A model generated the notes under the pieces. The model was given only the letters and a program-made list of their open reading frames with translations, did no database searches and was not told the DNA's origin. Shown here one piece after another: positions 1 to 10,058 of a DNA stretch of 30,778 nucleotides (position 1 is its first letter; every line of letters starts with the position of its first letter). The translations under genes were made by a program, and so were the position numbers. The stretch spans positions 550,744 through 581,521 of the forward strand of contig ML976657.1 in the NCBI GenBank assembly GCA_010015655.1, given 5' to 3'. Source of the DNA: Bimuria novae-zelandiae CBS 107.79. Its lineage: Eukaryota > Ascomycota > Dothideomycetes > Pleosporales > Didymosphaeriaceae.

Positions 1-2169
1 ACGTCTTGGGCGGAGATAGATGGCGATAATCTGACTCCCACAGCTCCCGTACCTTGTTGACCTGACGGGCAGCCTCCTGCTCAGTCCACTCCTTTTGCAG
101 GTACTCAAGTTTAAGTCGTGGGTCTAGAAAAACAGCTGCCGTGTATACCGGGCTGTTGTCAAGTTTCGTGTAGTATTGGTTGGCCTTGCTCCACCCTTGT
201 TCAATTGCCGCCTAGAAAGCCTTACTATCCGGAGTCGCAGAGTGCTGATATTGATTCTTTAGCTTCTTAAAATTACTTAATATAAGTGCTATTAGGGGGT
301 ATACCTTAGTAATACCCTTGCCACTATTCTTATCTAGTCTTCCTTTAAGCCTTTTAGTGCTCTCCTTGATTGGTTCAAGCAACTCCACGAGTTTAGTAAG
401 TATAGCCCAGTCGTCGCTCCCCATACGGTTCTAGAATATTACACGGGTAACTGAGTCATCTGGTTTCTCGTGGAGTGGTTTCTTCGTCTTGTTAGCGACA
501 AGACTGCTGTATCAAAAAGCTTCTACATCTAGAAAGTGCTCGATTGGGTTGCGGAGGCGTATAAATCGTACAGCTTCGTCAAAGGTGGAGTTCCATCTAT
601 AGTGTTGGTTAGCTAAAAACGAGGTTGCCGAAAAACAAGACGCCAATTAGGGGATTGAAAAGGCTTTTGCCAACCCTATCAGCAGCCACTAAAGGGTTAA
701 CAGGCGTATGCGGGAGGGCTAAAGGGCGAGTTATCTTAACAAACTTACCTTGTGGCGTTGCCCGGCATCAACGTATATATCGGTGTAGAGCCTTAGGACT
801 GTTAATTTTCCTCTTTCCACACATCGCTTTATACCTAATTAAAGCGCTTAACCCGTCCTGGGCTTCTATTAATCCATAGGCTAATTAAATGTACTATGCC
901 GACTAGTCCCCTCTTTCTCTAAAGGCTAACCTCCTCTTTAAAGTCCCTAACAGAGGCAACCTCCCTTTTAAAGACCTTATAGTCGCTGCCAAATAGTGTA
1001 GCTTGTGCTATAAGGTTAAGGATGTGACTAGAACAAGAGAGTCGTTAACTAGGTTTCAAACTAAGCTTAAGGCATAACACCTCAGCGGCAATATCGTTTA
1101 AAGAGGCATTATTAAGGACAAAGTAGCCGACATTCTTCTTAAATCCGTAGTCCTTAATAACCTTAAGGGTACACGTCGCTATGTTCTTGCCACTATGGGT
1201 ATCGTCCATCTCCGGGAGGGCTAGAAGTATGGTTTGGCACAGGAGATTCTCGTTAACAAAGTGAGCTATAACACCATTTAAAGCCTTCTTCCTACGGCTT
1301 GTCTAAAGGTCAAATAATAAGTGGATTTTACTAACAGCCTTACTAAGCACTATCTTTATATCCTTTTTATAAACCTTATACTCCTTCTGCACCCAGCGTG
1401 AGACGGTGGTGCCAGATAGTATTACCCCTTAATCGACGAACGGGAACATGCGGCTAAGGATTCTCTAAAAATGTACACTATTAAGCTTCCTGTATGGGAT
1501 ATTATCGTGCACCACCCATTAGAGGATGTCCCGTTAAAGTGTTTCCGGCCGAAAGGTCTCCATAATCTAACTATACACCTCTTGTTGTTTGGGATCTGTT
1601 CTATCCAGCAGGTCAAGCGTTACAGTGTTGTCAAACGTTGTGATACTGATGGCTGTCTCCTCTAGGAAAGTATTCAGATGAAGGCTCTTGAAATGGCTCA
1701 ATACGGACTTACTACCCTAGCTTACTTTATATAGGCACTTCCTTTTGCCTGATATATAGCAAGCCCGACACAAAAACCAGAGGCTTTCGAGTTCCCCCCC
1801 GGACAGAGGAACTCCGTATTTCCACCACCAAGCAGTTGTTCGGTGAGGGCGTTGCAATTAACGGAGACCCTCCAGCCGCTTTGACAACTAATCAACAAAG
1901 GAGTAGTCGTACGGGGCTTGAAAGCCGCTCTTTGGTTCGGCATGTACGACCTCACTGTCCCCATTAGTGACCTGAAGCTCTGTAGGCACCTGCTCACTGT
2001 CCACTTCAGTAAGCACCTCTAGGGCGTCATTGTCCTCGAAAATCTCAAACGACGTAGATGGGACGGAAAGCGACAACAAGGGCACCGACGAGAGCTGGCT
2101 GCTTGATAATTGGCTAACAAGCGGAGAAGAGGGCGTATTTGGGCGTATTTGTGTACGTCTAGTCCTCAT
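1..2169 (-). pseudogene. hAT transposase, interrupted by stops, 3' end off the window
   Basis: Start ATG is at 2169-2167. About 93 open residues follow, rich in Ser and acidic residues, then a Trp/Cys/His segment (WFLCRAC, later SHFKSLH) that resembles a BED zinc finger. Next come the hAT signature pieces: IHLLFDL*TS then ALNGVIAHFVNENLL (about 1330-1230), LALPEMDDTHSGKNIA, GYFVLNNASLNDIA with the catalytic-region Asp replaced by Leu-Asn context, SHILNLIAQATLFG, and PGNATRWNSTFDEA. The last is split by a 152 bp intron (748-597, GTAAGT..CTATAG): the Arg of TRWNS is rebuilt only after splicing. Downstream, MGSDDWAILTKLVELLEPIK (424 on) and AAIEQGWSKANQYYTKLD then AAVFLDPRLKLEYL lead to the dimerisation region. 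At least eight in-frame stops make it inactive. Family assignment is firm; the exact original exon count is not. Confidence 0.85.
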
Positions 2170-2277
2170 TTTGATAGAAAACTTCTAAAATCAATACAAG
2201 TACGTACAAATGGGATGGCTGAGGGTGATCACTGTGATGGACTGACGTTGAGATCTGATGCCCCACATTAACCCCTG
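1..2277 (-). mobile_element. hAT superfamily DNA transposon, 5' part, decayed
   Basis: The element reads right to left. Its 5' terminus is at 2277, where the minus strand starts CAGGGGTTAATGTGGGGC, a hAT-type terminal inverted repeat beginning CAGGG. The next 8 bases outside, 2278-2285 (TCCATTCG), are the candidate 8 bp target duplication; the matching copy would lie left of the window, so it cannot be confirmed. The transposase occupies most of the element. Stops at former CAG/CAA/TGG codons suggest mild RIP. The 3' end, with the dimerisation domain end and second terminal repeat, is outside the window. Confidence 0.85.
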
Positions 2278-2422
2278 TCCATTCGAAACCACATGAAACT
2301 ACGGTGCTGCACTAAAGCAGCCAATCAGACGAAGGCATTACGGTTTCATATTCTCCATGGAGCAAATCCAGTCCACCCGGAGTGGATGGATTGGATGGAT
2401 CACAGAAGAAATCCATCCATGA

Positions 2423-3121
2423 AGAACACTGGTCATCAGCGCCGTTTTGACTGGAATATTTGTCAAAATCCTTTGGCCAGCGGTACGATTCAATTCTACC
2501 CATTACTTAGAGGACCCCGTCAAGGCAAATACATCCAGACTTAGCTGGTTAAGCATAAAGAGGCATGCAAACAATGCAGACGGGAGCGGCACCCTGAAGG
2601 AAGATTCGTCCAGGGCGTCATCCAAGCGACAATTTAAAGCTATGCTCTGGCGGAATGTGCTCGGCTCCGCCACTGTGCTGGCTAATACGTTGATCAATAA
2701 TATCATCTTCCTGACATGGAGGCACTCGCACAAAAGCGAAGTCTGTCTGCTAACATGCATGACCGACAGTAAGCGCACCTCGTCAATGGAAGCAGATTCA
2801 TATACTAACAAATCATCAGTCGTATGGGGCATGCTCGTCACGAACTGGTTGACAATGGGCTCGGCGGAAAGTAAAGATCCATCACCGCCTCACAAGTCTA
2901 ACGATTTAAGCGACGCTTCGACGCTCGTCTCTGCACCTACTCGCCAAACGCCGTTGACATCTTGGGAGAAGAATTGGAGCTCGCACACCGTCGACCAGAG
3001 AGGTGCCCCACTGGCAGGTCCATCGCGGATAACGATCACACCATTGGATCTTCGTTCACTTGGGGTCATCCCAGAGCCTTTAGATGAGGACCTTGATCAA
3101 ACTGATCCACGAGAAGTGTAG
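2423..3121 (+). pseudogene. 3' part of a fungal multipass membrane protein gene (5' end missing)
   Basis: An open frame runs from just after a TGA at 2420-2422 to the stop at 3119-3121, without a usable ATG near its start, so it looks like a terminal exon set. A 51 bp intron at 2769-2819 (GTAAGC donor, TACTAAC branch site, ATCAG acceptor) joins TD to IVWGMLVTNW and restores a membrane helix. Three hydrophobic helices follow: TLVISAVLTGIFVKILW, LWRNVLGSATVLANTLINN and CLLTCMTDIVWGMLVTNW, then a polar tail of about 100 residues with PSPPHKSNDLSDAST. The layout (helix, loop, LWRNVxGS helix, CxxxCxxD helix, long tail) recalls the C-terminus of ascomycete integral membrane proteins of unknown function. 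The hAT terminus lies 146 bp upstream, so earlier exons may be beyond the transposon or lost. An alternative is a short gene with a start I cannot place. Confidence 0.55.
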
Positions 3122-3766
3122 CGCGCATACTACGTCATGTACACCTCTTGCAACAATCGTTGGCGCCCCGAATTATTACCACAATACCCCTCCCGTTGCG
3201 GAAGCCGTCACTGAAGCAAGACTGCTGTTTCTTGTCAAGAAAAGTGAAGCCTGGCTTGGCCTCATATGAACATGACATCAGCATTTTGCAGGGCAAGTCG
3301 GTATGGCATCGATTTCCACGTCTAAGTCTTGTCAGATGACTCCAGTATGGAAACCTCGACGCTTTGACTTACTGAAGTTTTCGTAAATCAGGGATACCCT
3401 TTATTCTGAATTCGTACTGTTCCTGCTAGGCAGCATGACGCGAGGACCGAAGGGAAGAATGTTGTTGTTCATCTACCAATGTCGACAATATACCTTGAAG
3501 GAGGGCTATATGAACACGGTGTTTCGCGGTTGGGCTATTCGTTCCTCTTCGCGGGACTCATAGCATCGCGGCTAAGAGCAGTGCTTAGTGGAAGCGCAAC
3601 AGGTCAAGGTGTTTGTAAGACTCGGAAATAGGTGCGAAGAAAAGAAGCTTTGCCTTCTGGGGGTATGAAGATGTTCGCAGAACTAAGTCATGAAGCAGCG
3701 GTAGCGGTAGAGTTGTGAATCTTGAAACAATCGAAGACGAAACTTCGATAGCAAGCTTTCATGAGC
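3122..3766. other. intergenic, convergent 3' flanks
   Basis: This stretch lies between the stops of two converging genes. Only short overlapping frames without ATG or family features are seen. No RNA gene, repeat or transposon end was recognised. Confidence 0.5.
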
Positions 3767-5183
3767 TCATCCAGGGCCTACTTCCACCGTGACGTAGATG
3801 TGTGGAGCCTTTTCCCTCTTGTTCTCGTGCATCCATTCCACAGCCGCCTCCCAGCCTTCCTCAAGTTCCTCTTCGCTTAGGCGAAGCTCGTAGGCTTCTT
3901 CCTCTGGCATGTCTTTACTACTCTTCAGCCACAGTGTGGTCCTGTGGCGCTCCACAATTCGATGTCGCCTCGCAGCTAGCTGGTGGAACGCTTGATAGAA
4001 CTTCTCTCCAGGGGCGTCCAGATCTAATGTCAGGCTTATCGGCGTCCGGTCCCAATTGCCAGATATTCGAATGTGACCAAATTTTGCGTTCTCGTCTGCG
4101 TCATGTAGTGAGGATGCGGATGGCCTGGCTACGTGCCGCGGCTGCTCGTGTGCTCCGTGTGTGGGGCGTAGACTTGGAGCGGTGGTGGCCGACGGCCGAT
4201 CTGGCATTGCCTCGGCTTCTTCAACCACAGCCCGCTGTCGGACTCTAAGATTCTCAACTTGATCGTATTGTGGCCGAGCATTGTCTGGGATAACGCTAAG
4301 TCCAAACACATTTGGTTGATGGTATCGATTGATCGGTGCTGCGGATGCGGGTGCGGGTGCTTGCATCTTTGCATCCGGATCCTCAACCACAAAGCCGTGA
4401 TCGTGACCTGGTTGTGTGGCAAAAGCATCCTGGTAATCTTCTCCGATCAGATCTGTATTAGCAAATTGAGCCACAGCTGTTCAAGGTGAGGTTGCACAAA
4501 CCTATAGCAGAAGGCGAATTCACATGTACTTCTGATCCGAATATAACGTCGATGTCCATATATTTTGAGGGCACTACATAAAAAGTGCCCACATTCGTTT
4601 TGTACTCCCATCGATGTCGCCATGTTAAATTTGCAGCAGATCCTACTTTCACCGGTATTGGACCAGACACCATAGGCACATGAACGATGATCTCTTGTGG
4701 CAGGTCTTGAACCGCGTTTTGAGCGCGCCCGTACACGACAGAATCAGAAACTAAATTTTGTTTTACAGGTGCATTCCTTGATAGCACCGGCAGCTCCTTC
4801 CCATCGTCGTTGCAAGGTAAAAGTAGAATTCTTTCGCGGCCAGATGTTTCCCCCAGAGATGAATGTGATGCCACTGAAGCCGACCCAGGGGGGCTGGCCG
4901 GGTATTCCGCGCTAGGGAAAATTTGTCGGGGCAGTGTTCGGCGGGTGCCGGATGAACCTGGGTGCTGTGATCGAGCGTTCGTTGGCTTGTGAGATTTATA
5001 CGTTGTATCGAGCCTTGCTGGAGCAGTTTGCACTGCATGATATCCGTTACTAGTATTTCGACCCAAGTACTGCCAGAGATGGTCACAGAGATCCTCATCT
5101 CGGCAGTAGTCGAGTAATAGTTCCTTGACCTTCAAGGGATGGCGTTGAAGGAGTTGTTCAACCAACGTTATGCGATCGCCCAT
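3767..5183 (-). CDS. hypothetical protein, half retropepsin-like fold plus conserved C-terminal domain
   Basis: Two exons: 5183-4502 and 4452-3767, with a 49 bp phase-1 intron 4501-4453 (GTTTGT donor, CTAATACAG acceptor), giving 455 residues. ATG at 5183 opens a helical segment (residues 6-42, LVEQLLQRHP...DLCDHLWQYL). Residues 160-218 (LPQEIIVHVP..., FYVVPSKYMDIDVIFGSE) resemble the second half of a retropepsin-like beta barrel, but no D[ST]GA motif precedes them. Residues 230-350 are low-complexity and Pro/Ala rich. Residues 352-451 (GHIRISGNWDRTPISLTLDL, LDAPGEKFYQAF, then acidic EEEL..GWEAAVEWM.ENKR.KAPHIYVTV) form a compact domain I associate with uncharacterised Dothideomycete proteins. 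Function is unknown. The intron's branch site would be very near its acceptor, so the splice is the weakest part of the model; without it the frame closes 17 codons after the donor. Confidence 0.7.
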
Positions 5184-6151
5184 CTCGCCAATGTAACGTG
5201 CTTTCGGGGCCAGAAGCCTTGTACTGCCTCAGCCTTCACACACATTCAGCCTGCACCGAACCGCAGTTGCACTAGGCGGCTTCGCCGATTTGCGCTTATC
5301 TGTAGCTCATTTTGTTGAACCGGAATAGCGCACGAGGCATAAAGCTTAGTGAAGGCAGGTCAATGGTAGTAGGGGGCCGCTGACAGTCAAAGTTGAGATA
5401 GAAATGAGGCCTGCAGAAGCTTACCGTAAGGCAGAAGAAGGAAGTGGGGCAGGTCCCGGCTCGAGCATTTCATGCAGGCCCTGGTACGTCTCAGATGCGC
5501 TATCGTCTCCAGGAAGACGCTATACCTCTTTGGGTTGACCGGAATGAGGCGACAAATCGTTCGATGAAAAGGCGATCACGTAAAGAAACATACAATATAC
5601 CACTGGTACCAATCACTTCACCCACTTTCGGTGTCACAACTATCAGGCTATAGGTCCTGTAAGACCTGTCTGCCTGGGGTAGTCACCGCGTGCGAGCTGT
5701 CTACGCCTTGTTACCTGATTTAAGTTGATGTCTTTACTTATCCCAGGTGCACTTTACTTACACTTCACTGTCCCACTAACTTGGCAAATCCTCTTATCAT
5801 GGTGACCAGCATAGCTTCCACCTCCCTTCGGTCTTCCAGTGTTATTTATTCCACCGGGTCATCCGCCATTATCTCCGGTCGCGTTTTAAACAATAAACCA
5901 ACGGCGCATTCGACCTCAGTCCGCAGGAACGTATCCACGGACAATTCAATACAAGTCAATGGTCACATAGCAGGAAAAATCAACTATATTTATTGGTACG
6001 TCAAACACGCCTGCGGAGGCGCATCCTGGTTTCTGACCTCATTCAGTGATACTGTAGTCTTTCGCTGTGATTGCACGCTCTCCTCCAAGGCCGTTCCCCA
6101 CGTGAGCAAGCCGTCTCAATGCTCTATTAACACACCTGTGAGTTGTGGTAA
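5184..6151. other. intergenic and possible unplaced 5' exons
   Basis: The stretch separates two divergent genes. Two plus-strand frames (about 5444-5653 and, from an ATG at 5799, to 6203) are open but show no domain. The second is Ser/Thr rich at its start and may hold upstream exons of the retropepsin-like gene that follows; I could not find a splice pair that joins them convincingly. A pyrimidine-rich run precedes 5799. Confidence 0.35.
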
Positions 6152-6586
6152 AAGGTACCAGAGACAACAATCGGTTCTGTCGAATATCGTGAGTGGCATC
6201 TAGATATTGTAGGCCCGCGCGTGAATAAGCTGACACTCCGCAAGGTAACCAACAAGGAATTGGCGTCGCTCATTCGGCAGAACATTCGGCTCGTGTCCGA
6301 CGCGAATGGACAGCCTCACACCGTCTGCGTCATTTCCCCGCGCGATGTCGTGGACAGTTTTATCGCAAAGGAGATCATGCATCGGCTGCAACTAAAGGCG
6401 TTCCAGAATTCATCCTTGGTCTACTCAATTAAGTGGGGTATTACACGGCTTTATTCTACGGGCGAGTTCGTTGATCTCTCATGCTACCTGCCAGGAAGTA
6501 CTCGGAGCGTCTCCCGACGATGCTATATTGTGGAACATTGTCCCTTCGACTTGCTTCTGGGATCGAATGAAATCGAATCTGACTGA
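6152..6586 (+). CDS. retropepsin-like domain protein with lost catalytic motif (5' end not placed)
   Basis: The frame is open from 6152 to a TGA ending at 6586. No ATG lies upstream of the domain in this frame, so the first part must come from an exon I could not place, or the copy is broken. The core has the layout of a single-domain aspartic protease: VISPRDVVDSFIAKEIMHRL where D[ST]GA..xFI is expected, then YSTGEFVDLSCYL, and RRCYIVEHCPFDLLLGSNEI, which matches the hydrophobic-Asp-hydrophobic-Leu/Ile-Gly end of the fold. The catalytic Asp is followed by Val-Val, so Thr/Ser-Gly-Ala is gone and proteolysis is unlikely. It shares the last strand pattern (xYxV...DhhhGSxE) with the minus-strand neighbour at 3767-5183. 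There are no gag, RT or integrase signs nearby, so this is not an evident retrotransposon. Confidence 0.55.
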   Translation, partial: KVPETTIGSVEYREWHLDIVGPRVNKLTLRKVTNKELASLIRQNIRLVSDANGQPHTVCVISPRDVVDSFIAKEIMHRLQLKAFQNSSLVYSIKWGITRLYSTGEFVDLSCYLPGSTRSVSRRCYIVEHCPFDLLLGSNEIESD

Positions 6587-7061
6587 TGCGCCGTAACTTT
6601 CAAAAGTTGGTAGAAGCCATGGAGAACATGGCAGTCCCAGCCTTACCTACCTTTGGTTTTGGAGTGACGTGGACGTTAGGCAGACACTGCCCAGGTTCTT
6701 GTGGTTCAGCTCCGCAAGACTCAAAATCTGGTTGAGAACTATCATTGGCTACCTGAAAGTTCGCGCAAGGATCAATGGATCTGCGGGTGTTGATGCATTT
6801 CGCTTGATCATGGCATATTAGTGGTTGGCGGGATGCATGTGCTGCATGTAACCTGCGAACTGTCACCGGATCATCACAGCGCTACATAATCCTTGGTTTA
6901 TACGGCGCCTCGTTAGTGTTCATCTCCGAATCCGGCGGAGCAGATAAGAACGGCTCGGATTCTGCAGTGCTGCGAGTTTCGAACTTGGTGCCTGAAAATC
7001 GCTCGCCCTGAGGCCTTGCACATTGCTTCGACGCAGTTGTAGATTCATCGCCCTCAGAGAC
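6587..7061. other. intergenic with weak minus-strand frames
   Basis: Minus-strand frames at 7076-6882 (starting MRTYHVSEGDES) and 6866-6600 are open and mostly polar, but lack any known domain and are separated by a stop. They overlap the start of the next plus-strand gene, so I treat them as chance frames. The last bases hold the promoter of that gene. Confidence 0.4.
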
Positions 7062-8093
7062 ATGGTAGGTTCTCATTTAATGCGCGCAATCTAAACTTAT
7101 AAGAGACTCATGTTTCGTGTTAGGCTGAAGTGCTCATATTCCTGTCCGCCGTCCAAGCCAGCACCCAGCTCGCAGAGCAAGCATTCGGCATCTTCTCTCA
7201 CATCCGCAGAGCCTATCTTCGTCAAAAAGATCTCCTCGCCGTAATAGAACGCCATGAGAACGAGCTCAACAGCGTGGAGTCAGTACTCGGTGTCCTCAAG
7301 AACGAGAAGGATTTTCACACGACCCGCATCGCGAAGGAAGTGAGAAGACTAAAGGAAGTGCAGGACAGGTTGAACAAACTGCTGATACAATTGGATCCAA
7401 AGCCCAGAGGCAAAATCAGCCAGTTCACCCGCCAACTGGTCCACGGCGATGCCAACGAGAAGAAGCTCGACAGGATCATGGTTGAGCTTGGGCAGGTCAA
7501 AACTTCAGTCTTGCTATGCATGCAGGTCACAACTGTGGGAGTGATGCGCAATGTAGAGAAGCAGCTTGTTGCGGATGCGGTAAAGATTGAACGGATCGAT
7601 GCAAACCTCAGAGAAGCGCTTGAGAACTATGAAGGCCTGCGCATTGCGCAATTGCTGAAAGGTCGAAGCCCATCAGGTGGGTTTGCATCAGAGAGCTTTT
7701 TGTGCGACGAGTCTCACAGAAATAGACGACGGTTACGTGCCTCTGAGTGAAGCTGATCTTCGATCTTTGGACAACGAAAACCACGACGAGGATAACATAA
7801 GCGAAACGCTGGTCGACGATGATAGCATTACGAACCTATCAACATTATCAACAAAGACTGAACGTGTTATCAAGGGGAACTCGGCGCGGCATCAAGCTCT
7901 TCAGATCAATGCGTCCTTAGGCGAGGATGTTTGGAAAGAGATAGACCGGCTTGAAATCAAGGACAATATCGCCGAAGATCATTCCATACAGGTCAATCAT
8001 GGCATGACGCTCGAAGTCTTGTCCCTTTTAGTTGGAATACAGGCTAAAAAGATGGCGTATAAATGTCATGACAACGCACGCGATTCTTCGTAA
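7062..8093 (+). CDS. fungal STAND/HET-type N-terminal helical domain protein
   Basis: Three exons: 7062-7064 (the ATG alone), 7124-7676, 7720-8093, 309 residues. Intron 1 is 7065-7123 (GTAGGT, ATCTAAAC branch, TTAG); intron 2 is 7677-7719 (43 bp, GTGGGT..CACAG, phase 1). Splicing gives an N-terminus MAEVLIFLSAVQASTQLAEQ, the pattern found at the start of fungal N-terminal helical domains of STAND/NLR-like and HET-linked proteins. Residues 25-190 are heptad-rich helices (RRAYLRQKDLLAVIERHE, VRRLKEVQDRLNKLLIQL). The C-terminal part has an acidic linker (NENHDEDNISETLVDDDS) and a conserved-looking block SARHQALQINASLGEDVW. No NACHT, ankyrin or HET module follows, so it is a stand-alone version. 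Inferred role: signalling or incompatibility-type interaction, unproven. The splice model rests on frame and family fit. Confidence 0.75.
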
Positions 8094-8868
8094 GGAGCGG
8101 TGAATGGAGACAGCCATATCAAGCTTTATGGTCTTATTTGGAACAATGAAATGAGTAAGCTAGCTTGTCTTTACTGCGCATGTATCCTATAGCAATAAGG
8201 CTTCTAATTGGATTGTGCGGTGCGGCCACGCATAAGTTGCACTTTACATATGCAAAATTAGTATTATTTTACGTGATCACCGTCTCCTTTGTAATCTAAT
8301 CCTCACTTCTAGTGTCTCAAATGAGCCTGATTCCCTGGATCACATGGCAGAAACAATAGGTATGGCAAAGGCTGCCATATGTTTGATGCAGGATGCCAAG
8401 GTAGGTTACAAAGAAGTGGTCAAGGGTCCATATATCTTTCGCTTTAGAAAGTCACGGTAAATCTGCGGCACGTGTCAGCCTCTTCCGTTGAATCATTGAT
8501 CTACAGCGCCAGTCACGATTAGGCACCGCTCCCGAGGTCGCTTGAATGTAAATATTTGAAGGCATGGCGCGGCCCCGCAACCATGGACACGTGCCCCTAC
8601 CGCGTGCTTACATCATCACCAGCTTTCAAGGTATAGGTATTCAGCCTCTGTTCATTCTAACCATCACTCTCGCAGCCCTTGACCCTGCTAAACCTGTGTT
8701 TCAGCACCTCTCAGCCGTCTCTCTGGCACAGCCAACAGCCTACGCTCGCAGTGTGCGGGCAGCACGGAAAGAGCATTGTCATGAAGGTATATTCCTTTAG
8801 AGGACCTGGGTAAGCTCTCCATTCTTCAAGCGCAGGCCAAAAATGCGTTGTAAACTTTTTAGAACGTC
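8094..8868. other. intergenic
   Basis: A plus-strand frame with an ATG at 8564 (78 residues, MARPRNHGHV start) and a short one near 8344 show no domain. I see no repeat or RNA gene. The stretch separates two genes on the same strand and probably holds the promoter of the next one. Confidence 0.4.
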
Positions 8869-9775
8869 ATGGATGAATCCTTACACCACCATAGCGCGAC
8901 CGGCTTACGAGGATCATCCAGCGAGCCAGCACAAGAGAGTCGTCTGCTTGCTCTCCCCGGAGAGCTACGTAACAAGATATACGCTTATGCTCTTGGTGAA
9001 GATCGTCTCATTGCCAGGCTAGTCTTTGACGAGGCTGCTACGGAGTCTCACCCGCAATTGTGTCTCCAAGAGAAGCCTCGTTTCGCCGGTTACTCGGATG
9101 CTTCTGGATCAACTGAGTCGAACCAGCTCAAATACGTCTGTCGTCAACTGTACGACGAGACACATGGGCTCGGTCTGAAAGAAAGCGGCACAGTCATTTT
9201 TCCAGCCCACTCCATTGACCAAGCTGTGACGCTCGCAGAGTCCTTTGACACGCTTTGCTCCAGGCAGCTTCTGGCGTACATGAAGCGGTTGAAATTAATA
9301 TCATCTATCCAAAGGAGTGGCTCAAGCGGGATTTACCTCTTTGACACTTCCTCGCCGATATTCAGCACGACTCCAATGGCCTGCTCGGGTATTGCAACGT
9401 TCACCCAGCCCGCAATATCCTCGTTCGGGTACCAAAGTTTCTCTTCTACAAATGTGAGGAGACAAGCAACGCTCACATCTACATGCTTATGCTAGTGATG
9501 GCTAACTTCATCTGGGTCAACGACAGGGACATATCCGAGTGGTTAGCGAACGCGGCACGAGACACTTCAATCGGTTGTTACAGAGCCGCCAAGTTCCTGA
9601 CCTTCAGTTGCCACCAAATTTGCGTCTATGGCCGAAAGATATACTTCTTTTTCCTCCGCGGGAAGCGTCGAGCTCGGACAGCGATCCGAGGATTAAAGAA
9701 CTGAAACCCCTTTTCAGCTTGAACGAACAGCAGTGCTATGAGAAATATATGAAGTGGTGTGAGCACGGTCTGTGA
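8869..9775 (+). pseudogene. F-box-like LPGELRNKIY family gene, frameshifted
   Basis: ATG at 8869 starts a frame with LLALPGELRNKIYAYALGED at residues 26-45, the N-terminal motif of a large Dothideomycete family distantly like F-box proteins, followed by LKYVCRQLYDETHGLGL. The homologous reading then leaves this frame near 9285-9297: the continuing protein EINIIYPKEWLKRDLPL, a TGA where Trp is expected (near 9350), HFLADIQHDSNGLLGYC, VLVRVPKFLFYK-like sequence (ILVRVPKFLFYKCEE) and MLMLVMANFIW lies in another frame. It shifts again near 9600-9610 to LPPNLRLWPKDILLFPPRE and ends EQQCYEKYMKWCEHGL at 9775. Two frameshifts and one stop in one copy point to a pseudogene. Introns could explain one break, but no splice pair with proper phase was found for both. 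It matches the C-terminal end of the copy at 16521-17366 (LPVNLRFF..., WQKHGM). Confidence 0.7.
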
Positions 9776-10058
9776 TTTCATACTCTCCCGGCTTGGCCTC
9801 CGGATCGTTGGGTATGTTACAGTTTGTTGCGATCGCGAATCGGGGTTTGATATCGGAAGTAATGCACGATACAGTGGTACTATGCGGGCCGGTAATATCT
9901 CTGTGCCAAAGTGCCTTATTACGGCCTTTGATGAAGGCAGTTAGGAGAAGTTTCTGTATATTGGCTTTTCAGTCTATTGAATTCTTTGCACTCGTTTTCC
10001 ACGTGAGTCATCATGTATGTACATGGTAATGAGAGCAACATCTTTCCATGCTTTCATG

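Noticed and set aside
2385..2421. Inverted GGATGGAT / ATCCATCC repeat, possible hairpin
   Set aside because: Short, simple and made of a GGAT-type microsatellite-like motif; no sign of terminator or element end.
3802..4248. 148-codon plus-strand frame inside the gene at 3767-5183
   Set aside because: It is antisense to the C-terminal domain, which has the better protein character; the frame is a mirror of its codon use.
6600..7076. Possible minus-strand gene in two pieces
   Set aside because: No domain, a stop between the pieces, no good splice pair, and overlap with the well-supported start at 7062.
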